NCBI GenBank assembly: GCA_036387415.1
Contig: DASVTU010000003.1
Location: 46,973 to 110,972 of the forward strand
Length of the DNA stretch: 64,000 nucleotides
Direction: 5' to 3'
Source: DASVTU01 sp036387415
Lineage (GTDB): Bacteria > Acidobacteriota > Blastocatellia > Pyrinomonadales > Pyrinomonadaceae
Part shown: positions 25,865 to 35,412 of the stretch, piece after piece
Layout of the letters: each line of letters opens with the position of its first letter
Position numbering within the stretch: position 1 is the first letter of the stretch
The notes under the pieces: generated by a model
What the model saw: only the letters and a program-made list of their open reading frames with translations
Databases searched by the model: none
What the model was told of the DNA's origin: nothing
Position numbers and translations under genes: made by a program

Positions 25865-27448
25865 ATGATTTTTCGTGGCCCGTACGAAGATGTATCTATT
25901 CCTGAAGTCTCTCTGCCGAATTTTGTTTTTGAAGGTGCGATGCGACGCGCAGATGTCCCGGCGCTCATCGACGGGCTGACGGGGCGCACATACACGTACG
26001 GGCAGTTGAATGAAGCGGTCAGTCGTGTCGCAGCGGGTCTCGCGGCTCGCGGTTTCAGCAAGGGCGACGTGTTCGCCATCTTCAGTCCGAATCTTCCCGA
26101 ATACGCCGTTATCTTTTACGCGGTGGCGCGACTCGGCGGCATCAACACCACCGTCAACCCGCTCTACACCGCCGACGAACTGGCGCACCAACTCCGCGAT
26201 GCCGACGCCAAATTTCTCATCACCGTTCCGCCGTTCATCGACAAAGCGACGGAAGCGGTCAGGGCTTCGAGCGTCCGCGAGTTGTTCGTCTTTGGCGAAG
26301 CCGAAGGCGCGACCAGTTTCTCCGAATTGCTCGAAACCGACGGCACCGAAGCGCCCGCCGTCGAGATAAATCCGCGCCAAGACCTCGTTGCACTACCCTT
26401 TTCAAGCGGCACGACGGGCATGGCGAAAGGCGTCATGCTCACGCACTACAACATGGTGGCGAACCTCTGCCAGATTGACGCGAGCAAACATGCCAGTGAA
26501 GGTGACACGCTTGTCTGCGTCTTGCCGCTTTTTCACATCTACGGCATGACCGTGATTATGAGTTTCGGACTCTACAAAGGCGCGACTCTCATCACCATGC
26601 CGCGCTTCGACCTCGAACAACTTCTCCGCCTCATCGAGCAGCATGGCGTCACGATGGCGCACTTCGTGCCGCCCATCGTGCTCGCGCTCACCAAGCATCC
26701 GTCGGTCGATAACTACAATCTCTCGAAACTCGACACCATCTTCTCCGCCGCCGCGCCGCTCGGTGCAGAGATGGCGCGTGCCGCGTCGCAGCGTTTAGGT
26801 TGTCACATCAAACAGGGTTACGGCATGACGGAGGCCAGCCCCGCGACGCACATGGCTCCGCACGACGCGCAGTGGCAAAAGTACGGCTCTGTCGGGATGC
26901 CCGTCTCGAACACCGAATGCAAAATCATCGACACGCAGACGGGCGCGGAACTCGGCACCGACGAGGAAGGCGAAATCCTGATTCGCGGCCCGCAAATCAT
27001 GAAGGGCTATCTCAACAACCCCGAAGCGACCGCGCAGTCCATCGACGCCGAAGGATGGCTGCACACGGGCGACATCGGCTACGTGGATGCGGATGGCGCA
27101 TTCTTCATCGTTGACCGCGCCAAAGAGTTGATTAAGTACAAAGGTTTTCAGGTCGCGCCGGCGGAAATCGAAGCCATCCTGCTCGCGCATCCGTCGGTCG
27201 CCGACGCCGCCGTCATCCCGTGCCCCGACGACGAAGCGGGCGAAGTGCCGAAGGCTTTCATCGTCGCGCGCCACGACGATTTAGACGCCGACGAAATCAT
27301 GGCTTTCGTCGCCGCGCGCGTCGCGCCCTACAAGAAACTCCGCAAACTCGAAATCATCGAACAGATTCCCAAATCGCCCTCCGGCAAAATCCTCCGCCGT
27401 CTCCTCGTCCAACGCGAAAGAGAAGGGGCTGGAAAAAGTAGTCAGTAG
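25865..27448 (+). CDS. AMP-forming acyl-CoA ligase, 4-coumarate--CoA ligase-like
   Basis: 527 residues. All ANL-superfamily signatures are visible: P-loop PFSSGTTGMAKGVMLTH, A5 motif QGYGMTEASPATH, GWLHTGDIGYVD with the adenosine-binding Asp, hinge VDRAKELIKYKGFQVAPAEIE and catalytic Lys in PKSPSGKILRR. It activates an aromatic or medium/long-chain acid to its CoA ester; the side-chain specificity cannot be read from sequence. The start follows AGGAG within TTAAGGAGACTTCT. The stop lies inside the next heptamer array, which supplies the last codons (SSQ). Confidence 0.9.
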   Translation: MIFRGPYEDVSIPEVSLPNFVFEGAMRRADVPALIDGLTGRTYTYGQLNEAVSRVAAGLAARGFSKGDVFAIFSPNLPEYAVIFYAVARLGGINTTVNPLYTADELAHQLRDADAKFLITVPPFIDKATEAVRASSVRELFVFGEAEGATSFSELLETDGTEAPAVEINPRQDLVALPFSSGTTGMAKGVMLTHYNMVANLCQIDASKHASEGDTLVCVLPLFHIYGMTVIMSFGLYKGATLITMPRFDLEQLLRLIEQHGVTMAHFVPPIVLALTKHPSVDNYNLSKLDTIFSAAAPLGAEMARAASQRLGCHIKQGYGMTEASPATHMAPHDAQWQKYGSVGMPVSNTECKIIDTQTGAELGTDEEGEILIRGPQIMKGYLNNPEATAQSIDAEGWLHTGDIGYVDADGAFFIVDRAKELIKYKGFQVAPAEIEAILLAHPSVADAAVIPCPDDEAGEVPKAFIVARHDDLDADEIMAFVAARVAPYKKLRKLEIIEQIPKSPSGKILRRLLVQREREGAGKSSQ

Positions 27449-27570
27449 ACAGTAGATAGTTGTCAGTAGCCAATAGAGAAGCATCACGTGTTCGATTGTT
27501 GAGAGAGATGCTGAAGAAGCGTCCGACGAAGTTCTTCATGCTGGCTACTATCTATTGTCTACTGTCTACT
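27437..27570. repeat. inverted heptamer arrays after the acyl-CoA ligase
   Basis: Left arm 27437-27478 (AGTAGTC, AGTAGAC, AGTAGAT, AGTTGTC, AGTAGCC, AATAGAG). Right arm 27543-27570 (GGCTACT, ATCTATT, GTCTACT, GTCTACT). The two arms are reverse complements in style and 64 bp apart. Confidence 0.75.
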
Positions 27571-27670
27571 GCTCTGATTCCCTTTGCTTCCGCCCGCCGC
27601 TTCGCGTTACGCTTGCGTGTGTCCGGCACGACGAACAACATTCCAAACATCCAGAAAGTTTGAGCGCAAA

Positions 27671-29137
27671 ATGATGAGAAACCTTTGCCCCGTTCGCGTC
27701 TCTGTCGCTGCGTGTCTGCTCGTCTGTCTCTTTATCCACGCGCTCGCGCCCGCGTCGTCGGCGCAACGGAGGCGCGGCGTGCGACGCGTGGAAGCGACGC
27801 GCGCGTCTGACCAAACGGACGCGAGCAGCGAGCAGATAAGAACCACAAGGCCGAACGCCGAAATCGCGCGCATGCTCGCCGAAATCGACGCGCGACGCAT
27901 CGAACACTCCGTTCTCAAACTCGTCTCCTTTGGCACGCGCAACACGCTCTCGACGCAGGACAATCCCACGCGCGGCATCGGCGCGGCGCGCGACTGGCTG
28001 CGCGATGAATTCATCCGCATCAAAAACGAGACGGGCGGACGGCTCGAAGTCGAATTGCAGACCTTCGAGCAACAACCCGGACGTTTCCCGCGCATCGCAC
28101 GACCGACGCGTATCTCAAATGTCGTCGCCACCTTGCGCGGCACGCAAGCCCAATCCGCCGGACGCATCTACGTCGTGAGCGGCCATTACGATTCGATGTG
28201 CAGCAGTCCGACCGACGCGGAGTGTGATGCGCCGGGAGCGACGGATGATGCGTCGGGCGTGGCGGCGGTGTTGGAGATGGCGCGTGTCATGTCGCGTCGG
28301 CGTTTCGATGCGACCGTCGTGTTCATGGCCGTCGCTGGCGAGGAACAGGGTTTGGTGGGCGCAACCTATTTTGCGGAACAGGCGCGACAGAAGAAACTCA
28401 ACATCGAAGGGATGTTCACCAACGACATCGTTGGCAATACGCTCGGCGGCAATGGCGTACGCGACCGTCGTACGGTGCGCGTCTTCGCCGAAGGCGTGCC
28501 GTCGAACGAGACGGCGGAGGAAGCGACGACGCGCCGCAGCGTCGGCGGCGAAAACGATTCGGCGTCGCGGCAGTTGGCGCGCTTCGTCAAGGAGACGGGC
28601 GAGCGTTACATGCCCGGCTTCCGCGTCCAGATGATTTATCGGCGCGACCGTTACCTGCGCGGCGGCGACCACATCCCTTTTCTCGAACAGGGCTATCCGG
28701 CGGTGCGCTTCAGCGAGCCGAACGAGGACTACAACCACCAGCATCAAAACGTCCGCATCGAAAACGGCGTCCAGTATGGCGACCTCCCGCAGTTCGTCGA
28801 TTACCAGTTCATCGCGCAAGTGGCGCGCGTCAACGCCGCCGCGCTCGCTGCGCTCGCCCACGCGCCCGCCGCGCCCAAGGATGTCCGCATCCTCACCAAA
28901 CGTCTGACCAACGACACCGATTTACAGTGGACGGCCAACACCGAACCCGACCTCGCGGGCTACGAAATCGTCTGGCGCGACACGACCGCGCCCAACTGGA
29001 CACACGCGCGCATGGTCGGACGCGTGACCACCTACACGGTCGAAAGGATGTCGAAAGACAACTACTTTTTCGGCGTGCGCGCCGTGGACAACGAAGGGAA
29101 CCGCAGCCCCGTCAGCTATCCGCGCCCTCTGCGTTAA
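27671..29137 (+). CDS. secreted M28 family aminopeptidase with FN3 domain
   Basis: 488 residues with signal peptide (VAACLLVCLFIHALAPASSA). M28 zinc ligands appear in order: SGHYDSM (His), the bridging Asp in PGATDDASGVAAVLEMA, catalytic Glu in AGEEQGLVGATYFA, FTNDIVGN (Asp) and GGDHIPFLEQGYPAVRF/NEDYNHQHQN (His). An FN3-like domain fills the last 95 residues (PKDVRILTKRLTNDTDLQW...YFFGVRAVDNEGNRSP). It probably removes N-terminal residues from extracellular peptides. The ATG choice (27671 or 27674) is uncertain by one codon and the ribosome site is weak. Confidence 0.9.
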   Translation: MMRNLCPVRVSVAACLLVCLFIHALAPASSAQRRRGVRRVEATRASDQTDASSEQIRTTRPNAEIARMLAEIDARRIEHSVLKLVSFGTRNTLSTQDNPTRGIGAARDWLRDEFIRIKNETGGRLEVELQTFEQQPGRFPRIARPTRISNVVATLRGTQAQSAGRIYVVSGHYDSMCSSPTDAECDAPGATDDASGVAAVLEMARVMSRRRFDATVVFMAVAGEEQGLVGATYFAEQARQKKLNIEGMFTNDIVGNTLGGNGVRDRRTVRVFAEGVPSNETAEEATTRRSVGGENDSASRQLARFVKETGERYMPGFRVQMIYRRDRYLRGGDHIPFLEQGYPAVRFSEPNEDYNHQHQNVRIENGVQYGDLPQFVDYQFIAQVARVNAAALAALAHAPAAPKDVRILTKRLTNDTDLQWTANTEPDLAGYEIVWRDTTAPNWTHARMVGRVTTYTVERMSKDNYFFGVRAVDNEGNRSPVSYPRPLR

Positions 29138-29475
29138 GACGAATTTTTGTCGGCGTGGCACTCGTTTCTGCTGTTACTCAGACTAAATTCAGTGCTGCTT
29201 CGAGCGACACAACGAGCGGCGATACACCCTGCCTCCCCTGTCGGTGCGGTTTTGTTCGCGGCTCTTTGTTCTCGAAGTTTTTGACCGAAAAGCCACGATT
29301 TTTACTAGAAAGCCTTCAAAACCGCATTTGTCTCCGGTCATCATGCCCCTCAACTTTTTCAACCATTTCGCCCTCCCGCGCGTCTAAGTTGACGTGATAG
29401 TGAACCGGGATATTTTTGACCAAACTCGGAATTCAAGCATCTCTTATCACGTTTAAAATTCGGAGCGACATTACG
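29138..29475. other. intergenic region with promoter for the DUF1800/DUF1501 pair
   Basis: 338 bp without a credible gene. A promoter-like element lies at 29389-29416. Nothing else is recognised. Confidence 0.45.
29389..29416 (+). promoter_or_regulatory. candidate promoter of the DUF1800 gene
   Basis: TTGACG at 29389-29394 and TATTTT at 29411-29416, spacer 16 bp, 60 bp before the ATG. Sequence match only. Confidence 0.4.
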
Positions 29476-31689
29476 ATGAAAGTTTTTAAGTTTATTCGAC
29501 GGGGCGACGCGTCCCGAATTTCGCATCGGGCGATGGTGCTGTCTGTCGCGCTCGCGGTCGTCTCGCAGAGTTTCGCGGTCGGCGTAGCGAGCGCGCAGCA
29601 ACGCGCGCCGCAGAGCATGGAAGCGTCGCAGCGTCTGAGCGAAGATGCGCGTATCGTACATGTGCTGAACCGTCTCGGCTTCGGCGTGCGCCCCGGAGAT
29701 GTCGAGCGCGTGCGGCGCATCGGCGTCGAGCGTTACATCGAGCAGCAACTTGAGCCGCAGAGCATCAACGACGAAGTGGCGGAAGCGAAGTTGCGAAACT
29801 TACCGACGCTCTCGATGAGCAACAGCGAACTTCTGGCGAAGTATCCGAATCCCGGTCAACTCGTCCGGCGTCTGCAACGCAGAGGCGAACTTCCCGCAGA
29901 CCTCGCCGCGCTCCGCGACAACAACCGAGACGGCGGCACACAGGCACAGAAAAATCCGAACAACGCACCCGCGAAGAATGCCAACGCCGCGCCCGCAGGA
30001 CAGATGACTGTGCCCGACGACACTCCCAATATGAGCGCGCCCGTAGAGAAGACCGCTACGCTTGCTGATAAGATGATGACGGGGATGGATGCGGAAGCGG
30101 CGCGCGGCAACGACAACGAGGAGAGGCGCGCATATCGCCGCGTGGTTCTTGAATACATGCGCGAGAATGGTCTTCAGCCGCCGCAACGCATCATGGCCGA
30201 GTTGCAGTCGGCGCGTATCATGCGTGCCGTCTACAGCGAGCGGCAGTTGCAGGAAGTAATGGTCGATTTCTGGACGAACCACTTCAACGTCTTCGCGGGC
30301 AAGGGTGCAGACCGTTGGCTCCTGACTTCGTACGACCGCGACGTGATTCGCCCGCATGCGCTCGGTAAATTCCGTGACCTCCTCGCGGCGACCGCCAAAA
30401 GCCCCGCGATGCTTTTCTATCTCGATAATTTTCAGAGCGTCAGCCCCGATGCAGGCGGCGGGCGCGGTAGAAGACGCGCGTTCGCAGACATGCTCGGCGG
30501 CATGCGTGGCAGACGCGCGCAGGATGACAACGCTCGTCCGCGTCGCAATCGTGAACGGATGCGGCAACGCGGAAATGAAGACGCGACGACCATGCGCGTT
30601 GAAGGCGAGATGGCGCGCGAGCAGCAACGACCCGCGCAGCAACGCCGTCGTCGCGGCATTAACGAAAACTACGCGCGCGAGTTGATGGAACTGCACACGC
30701 TCGGCGTCGAGGGCGGTTACACGCAGAAGGACGTGCAGGAGGTGGCGCGTGCTTTCACGGGTTGGACGATTGCCGACCCGCGCGGCGCGCTCGGCCTCGA
30801 AAATGCCGGACAATTCCACTTCGCCGCGCGCCTCCACGACGACGGCGAGAAGACCGTGCTCGGCCAAAAGATTCCTGCGGGCGGCGGCATCCGCGATGGC
30901 GAAATGGTGCTCGACATCCTCGCGCGCCATCCCTCGACGGCGAAGTTTATGGCGACCAAACTCGCGCGCCGTTTCGTCGCGGATAACCCAAGCCCTGCGC
31001 TCGTCGAACGCGTTGCGGCGGCCTACACGAAGTCCGACGGCGACGTTCGCGCGACGCTGCGCGCCCTCTTCGCATCACCGGAATTCAATTCGACGGAAGC
31101 GCGTCGCGCCAAGATTAAGACGCCTTTCGAGTTTGCCGTGAGCGCGATTCGCACGCTCGGCGGCGACACCGACGGACGCCCGCAACTTCATCAATGGATT
31201 GCGCGCATGGGCGAACCGCTCTACCTGTATCAAGCGCCGACCGGCTATCCCGACACCTCCGAGCATTGGGTCAATCAGGGTTTGTTCGTCGAGCGTCTGA
31301 ATTTCGTGCTCGCGCTCTCCGCGAATCGCATCGCGGGCACGCGCGTCAATCTCGCGCGCCTCGTCGGAGTTGATGCTGTCACGTCGAACCGCGTCATCGA
31401 CAAGGAACGCGTCGTTGACCGCTTCCTCGAACTGATTCTGCAAGGCGACGTGTCGCCTAGAACGCGCGCAACTTTGATGAAACAACTGAGCGAACAAACC
31501 GACGCGCCCGTCGCCACAGCCGCGACGACCAGCGGCCAAACGATGAGCGACCAGACAACGACTAGTCGCGATATGCGTCAGGCGCGTCGTGCCGCCAGAC
31601 AAGAGACGGCTGTTGCCACCGTCGGCAATACGGAAGTCGCACGCATCGCGGCCTTGATTCTCGGCACGCCGGAGTTTCAGCGTCAGTAA
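29476..31689 (+). CDS. DUF1800 family secreted protein
   Basis: 737 residues with a signal sequence (AMVLSVALAVVSQSFAVGVASA). Hallmarks of DUF1800 are present: HVLNRLGFGVRPGDVERVRRIG near the N terminus, MVDFWTNHFNVFAGKGADRWLL, NENYARELMELHTLGVEGGYTQ, VQEVARAFTGWTI, and YPDTSEHWVNQG near the end. A low-complexity segment (about 365-405) rich in Arg and Gln interrupts the middle. The family almost always sits directly before a DUF1501 gene, as here (31 bp). Their joint role is not established; envelope or extracellular action is inferred from the export signals. Confidence 0.92.
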   Translation: MKVFKFIRRGDASRISHRAMVLSVALAVVSQSFAVGVASAQQRAPQSMEASQRLSEDARIVHVLNRLGFGVRPGDVERVRRIGVERYIEQQLEPQSINDEVAEAKLRNLPTLSMSNSELLAKYPNPGQLVRRLQRRGELPADLAALRDNNRDGGTQAQKNPNNAPAKNANAAPAGQMTVPDDTPNMSAPVEKTATLADKMMTGMDAEAARGNDNEERRAYRRVVLEYMRENGLQPPQRIMAELQSARIMRAVYSERQLQEVMVDFWTNHFNVFAGKGADRWLLTSYDRDVIRPHALGKFRDLLAATAKSPAMLFYLDNFQSVSPDAGGGRGRRRAFADMLGGMRGRRAQDDNARPRRNRERMRQRGNEDATTMRVEGEMAREQQRPAQQRRRRGINENYARELMELHTLGVEGGYTQKDVQEVARAFTGWTIADPRGALGLENAGQFHFAARLHDDGEKTVLGQKIPAGGGIRDGEMVLDILARHPSTAKFMATKLARRFVADNPSPALVERVAAAYTKSDGDVRATLRALFASPEFNSTEARRAKIKTPFEFAVSAIRTLGGDTDGRPQLHQWIARMGEPLYLYQAPTGYPDTSEHWVNQGLFVERLNFVLALSANRIAGTRVNLARLVGVDAVTSNRVIDKERVVDRFLELILQGDVSPRTRATLMKQLSEQTDAPVATAATTSGQTMSDQTTTSRDMRQARRAARQETAVATVGNTEVARIAALILGTPEFQRQ

Positions 31690-31720
31690 CGAGGGGTTTG
31701 ATAAAGAGGTGTTTAAGACG

Positions 31721-32998
31721 ATGAATACGAATCGAAGATTTTTCATCAAGCAAGGCGGCGTGGCTCTGGCGAGCATCGGTTTGATGCAGAGTGCGCCGTC
31801 ATTTTTGCAGCGTGCGGCGCTCGCCCAAGGTTTGACACGCTCGCCCTACGGTCGCCGCAAGACGCTCATCACAATCTTCCAACGCGGCGCGGTCGATGGC
31901 CTCAACATGGTCGTGCCCTACGGCGAGAGAAATTACTACGACCTGCGTCCGACGATTGCGATTCAGCAGCCCGGTCGCGGCGACAACGGCGAGGCGACGA
32001 TAAATCTCGACGGCTTTTTCGGACTCCATCCCGCGCTCGCGCCCTTCAAGTCGCTGTGGGATGCGAAGCGTCTGGCGATTGTTCACGCTGCCGGGTCGCC
32101 CGATAACACGCGTTCACATTTCGACGCACAGGACTACATGGAATCGGGCACGCCCGGCAGGAAATCGACGCCCGACGGCTGGCTCAATCGTTATTTGCAG
32201 TCGGCTTCCGATGCGAAGGCGTCGCCGTTTCGCGCCGTCGCCGTCACGCAAAATCTGCCGCGCGCCTTGCAGGGACGTGCGCCCGCGCTCGCCATACGCA
32301 ATCTCTCCGAATTCTCGATTCGCGCCGGAGCCTCCTCGCAGAGCGTGCAGGGCGGCTTCGAGGATATTTATGAAGAGACTGTGAACGATGCACTCGGCGG
32401 CACGGGCAAAGAGACGTTCGAGGCGATTAAGTTTTTGAAGGAGGTCAATCCGGCGCAGTATCGACCGGAGAACGGCGCGCAGTATCCGCGCAATCGTTTC
32501 GGCGAAGCGTTGTTGCAAATCGCGCAGCTCATCAAGGCGGGCGTCGGCCTTGAAATCGCCTTCACCGATTCGGGCGGTTGGGACACGCACAGCAACGAAG
32601 GCAACGTGCGCGGTCAACTCGCCAATCTTCTACAGAACTTCGGCGCGGGTATCAGCGCCCTCGTCACAGACCTCGGACAGCGCATGGATGATGTCGCTAT
32701 CTTAACGATGTCGGAATTCGGTCGCACCGCACGCGAAAACGGCACGCGCGGCACAGACCACGGCCACGCCAACGCCATGTTCCTCATCGGTAACGCCGTG
32801 CGCGGCGGACGCGTCTACGGGCAATGGCCCGGACTTCGCAACGATCAACTCTTCGAGGGACGCGACCTCGCCCTCACCACCGACTTCCGCGACGTGTTCG
32901 GCGAAGCCGCGCACAAGCATCTCAAGCACGCCAATCTCCAAACCATCTTCCCCGGCTACGCCGTACACGCATCGAAGTTTCGCGGCGTGCTCGGATAA
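31721..32998 (+). CDS. DUF1501 family (sulfatase-like) exported protein
   Basis: 425 residues. The N terminus (NRRFFIKQGGVALASIGLM) is a Tat-type signal with twin Arg and hydrophobic core. The DUF1501 body shows VDGLNMVVPYGE, HPALAPFKSLW, SHFDAQDYMESGTPG, FTDSGGWDTHSNEG and LTMSEFGRTARENGTRGTDHGHANAM, the last being the metal-site-like region shared with alkaline phosphatase/sulfatase folds. It is downstream of the DUF1800 gene in one unit. I chose ATG 31721 after AAAGAGG over a GTG at 31709. A hairpin follows. Confidence 0.92.
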   Translation: MNTNRRFFIKQGGVALASIGLMQSAPSFLQRAALAQGLTRSPYGRRKTLITIFQRGAVDGLNMVVPYGERNYYDLRPTIAIQQPGRGDNGEATINLDGFFGLHPALAPFKSLWDAKRLAIVHAAGSPDNTRSHFDAQDYMESGTPGRKSTPDGWLNRYLQSASDAKASPFRAVAVTQNLPRALQGRAPALAIRNLSEFSIRAGASSQSVQGGFEDIYEETVNDALGGTGKETFEAIKFLKEVNPAQYRPENGAQYPRNRFGEALLQIAQLIKAGVGLEIAFTDSGGWDTHSNEGNVRGQLANLLQNFGAGISALVTDLGQRMDDVAILTMSEFGRTARENGTRGTDHGHANAMFLIGNAVRGGRVYGQWPGLRNDQLFEGRDLALTTDFRDVFGEAAHKHLKHANLQTIFPGYAVHASKFRGVLG

Positions 32999-33025
32999 AT
33001 CAAAAGATACGCTGACAGTGAAATA

Positions 33026-33069
33026 GAAACGGGCGACGGGCGATGCTGCAATTGCCTTGCGCCCGTTTC
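33026..33069 (+). terminator. hairpin after the DUF1501 gene
   Basis: 10-bp stem GAAACGGGCG (33026-33035) with partner 33060-33069 and a 24-nt loop. There is no strong U tract, so termination efficiency is uncertain. Confidence 0.45.
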
Positions 33070-33116
33070 GCTTCGTCTAGTTTCCTTTGAATGCCTGCTG
33101 AATACCTGTCTCGAAG

Positions 33117-33146
33117 TTGGAGCGTGCCTTGAGCGCATGCTAATAT
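33117..33146 (+). promoter_or_regulatory. candidate promoter of the baeRF-like gene
   Basis: TTGGAG at 33117-33122 and TAATAT at 33141-33146, spacer 18 bp, 125 bp upstream of the ATG at 33271. Sequence match only. Confidence 0.35.
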
Positions 33147-33270
33147 CCCCGGTATTCCCCCGTAAGAAATTTAGACGGCGACGCGATTGATGCAGGGAAG
33201 CGTTGGTGTTTTCGCGTCGCGTCGTGGTTCGCGTTCTACTACATTCGGAGATTGGAAAGGGGTTAGAGAT

Positions 33271-34485
33271 ATGTCAGCGAGTGAGAAAGGGTTGTCATTG
33301 AATAAACTTATGGGGCGTTTGGCGGCGTTCGAGCCGACCGATTTGCCGTTCATCAGTCTGTATCTCAACGCGCAGGCCAACCAGCACGGGAAACAGGATT
33401 TCGACCGCTTCCTACGCAAAGAGTTTCGTGAACGCGCCAAGACCTACGCGGCGCACACGCCCGCGCGCGAGAGTTTCGACCGCGATGTCGAGCGCATCAA
33501 CACTTACCTCACGGAGAAGGCCGAGGCGTCGTCCAACGCGATTGCCATCTTCGCCTGTGCCGGAGCGGACGAGTTCTTCGAGGCCGTGCAACTCGAAGCG
33601 CCCATCGAAAACCATCGTCTCTATATTTACAACCAGCCGCATCTCTATCCGCTCGCACGCCTGATTGACCAATACCCGCGCTATGCCGTGCTGCTCGCCG
33701 ATACGAACCGCGCACGCGTCTTCGTCTTCGGGCGCGGCACAACCGTTGACATCGAAGAGATTCAGAACGTCAAGACGAATCGCTCGCAGGTCGGCGGCTG
33801 GTCGCAGATGCGCTATCAACGCCACATCGACAACTATCATTTGCACCATGCCAAAGAGGTGATTGAGACGCTCGAACGAATCGTTAATCAGGAGAGAGCC
33901 GAACACGTCATCCTCTCCGGCGACGAGCAGATAATCCCGCTCCTGCGCGAGCAGCTTCCGAAGGCGTTAGAGGAAAAAATCATTGATGTCGTCAGCCTCG
34001 ACATCAACACACCCGAACACGAAATCTTCTCGACCACTCTGGAAAGCATGCGTGAGCATGATGCACAGACCGATGCCGAAAAGGTCGAACGTTTGATAAA
34101 CGCTTATCGTTCGGGCGGCCTCGGCGTCGTCGGCGCACGCGATACTCTGCTCGCGCTCACGATGGGACAAGTGGACGAGTTGCTTCTCACCGCTTCGATA
34201 CAGGAAATCAAAGCAGAGGAGCAGGACATCGAGGAATTGGAACTCGAAGTGGTGATTACGGACGACCCCGTGGTGGCGGGCAGCGATGCTGTGAGCGACC
34301 AACTTGAAACGACTTCGGTCGTGATGGCTGACGAACTCGTCACCAAAGCACAACAGACTTCGGCGCGCGTCACGTTCATCGAAGATGCGGCGCTACTGGC
34401 CGACTTCGGCGGTGTCGGCGCAATCCTGCGTTACACACTCGAACCCGCCGACCCGTCGGTCGTCAATCGCGCGTCCGGTTCTTAG
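33271..34485 (+). CDS. bacterial archaeo-eukaryotic release-factor-like protein (baeRF/Vms1-like)
   Basis: 404 residues. The N-terminal half contains PFISLYLNAQANQ and the central release-factor-like motif NRSQVGGWSQMRYQRHIDNYHLHHAKEVIETL, in which GGWSQ..R..R is diagnostic of the baeRF/VLRF1/Vms1 superfamily. A second alpha/beta part (HVILSGDEQIIPLLREQLP) and a C-terminal L7Ae/eRF1-3-like part (MGQVDELLLTASI...FIEDAALLADFGGVGAILRY) complete the fold. Eukaryotic relatives cut stalled peptidyl-tRNA; in bacteria the role is inferred as ribosome rescue or stress. MSASEKG at 33271 is preferred over a longer frame starting at 33187. Confidence 0.75.
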   Translation: MSASEKGLSLNKLMGRLAAFEPTDLPFISLYLNAQANQHGKQDFDRFLRKEFRERAKTYAAHTPARESFDRDVERINTYLTEKAEASSNAIAIFACAGADEFFEAVQLEAPIENHRLYIYNQPHLYPLARLIDQYPRYAVLLADTNRARVFVFGRGTTVDIEEIQNVKTNRSQVGGWSQMRYQRHIDNYHLHHAKEVIETLERIVNQERAEHVILSGDEQIIPLLREQLPKALEEKIIDVVSLDINTPEHEIFSTTLESMREHDAQTDAEKVERLINAYRSGGLGVVGARDTLLALTMGQVDELLLTASIQEIKAEEQDIEELELEVVITDDPVVAGSDAVSDQLETTSVVMADELVTKAQQTSARVTFIEDAALLADFGGVGAILRYTLEPADPSVVNRASGS

Positions 34486-34518
34486 TCCGTCTGGTCGTTA
34501 AAAGTTTGGACACGAACA

Positions 34519-34553
34519 AATGCCCGCCGTCTCGACATGAGATGGCGGGCATT
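34519..34553 (+). terminator. hairpin after the baeRF-like gene
   Basis: 10-bp stem AATGCCCGCC (34519-34528) with partner 34544-34553. It is followed by GTTGTC rather than a U run, so this is a moderate terminator candidate. Confidence 0.5.
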
Positions 34554-34656
34554 GTTGTCGCTGCCCGTCGCGGCTCAACGGCTGCTCGTTGCGGCTCAAC
34601 ATCCTCCATCGCTTCATGTGTCGAGACGCATCTTTCGTTTATACTCACGACGACGC

Positions 34657-35412
34657 ATGTGCCGACCCTTTCATCCTTTAATTCTGCGTTTCGATTCGCT
34701 CGCTTCGACCAACACGGAGGCCGCGCGGCAGGCCGCGCGCGGCGCATCGGAAGGCTTGTGCATCGTGGCGCGAGAGCAGACGGAGGGACGCGGGCGTCGT
34801 CGTCGTGAGTGGGTTTCGCCGAAGGATGCGGGATTGTACGTTAGCATTGTGCTGCGTCCGCGTTTGGAGATGCGCGCGTGGCCTCTGTTGACGCTGATGG
34901 CGTCGCTCGCCGTGGCAGACGCGCTCCGCGATTCCTGTGCGCTCGCGGTTGACATCAAATGGCCGAACGACGTGTTGGCGGGAGGACGTAAAATCTGCGG
35001 CATCCTCGCAGAGATGTTGGAGACCGAAACCGGACGCGCGGGCATCGTCGGCATCGGCATCAATCTGACGGACAACGCTTTTCCGCCGGAGTTGCGTGCG
35101 ACGGCCACGTCGGTCGAAGCGGAGACGGGCGCGCGTCCAGTTGTCGAAGATGTGTTGCGGTCGTTGCTGCGTGCGTTCGGCGAACGTTATGCGCGTCTTG
35201 AAGGAGCGGGCGGCGCGGAGGCGATGCTTGACGAATGGATGAAGCATTCGTCCTATGCCACGGGCAAGCGCGTGAGGGTTGCGCTCGACGCGGAAATTTT
35301 CGAGGGCGTGACGCGCGGGCTTGCGGGCGACGGCGCTTTGCGTGTAGAAACCTTCGACGGAAAAATCAGAACGGTGCATGCCGGAGACGTGACGGCGGTT
35401 AGGGAGCAGTAA
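34657..35412 (+). CDS. birA: biotin--[acetyl-CoA-carboxylase] ligase BirA, catalytic-only type
   Basis: 251 residues. It attaches biotin to the carboxyl-carrier protein through biotinyl-AMP. FDSLASTNTEA opens the catalytic domain, EQTEGRGRRRREWVSPKDAGLYVSI is the GRGRxGR-type nucleotide loop, and KWPNDVLAGGRKICGILAEM carries the catalytic Lys. The C-terminal SH3-like domain (GKRVRVALDAEIFEGVTRGLAGDGALRV) is present. No N-terminal winged helix exists, so it should not repress transcription itself. The exact start is uncertain; ATG 34657 gives the shortest sensible N terminus. The stop lies inside a heptamer array. Confidence 0.9.
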   Translation: MCRPFHPLILRFDSLASTNTEAARQAARGASEGLCIVAREQTEGRGRRRREWVSPKDAGLYVSIVLRPRLEMRAWPLLTLMASLAVADALRDSCALAVDIKWPNDVLAGGRKICGILAEMLETETGRAGIVGIGINLTDNAFPPELRATATSVEAETGARPVVEDVLRSLLRAFGERYARLEGAGGAEAMLDEWMKHSSYATGKRVRVALDAEIFEGVTRGLAGDGALRVETFDGKIRTVHAGDVTAVREQ

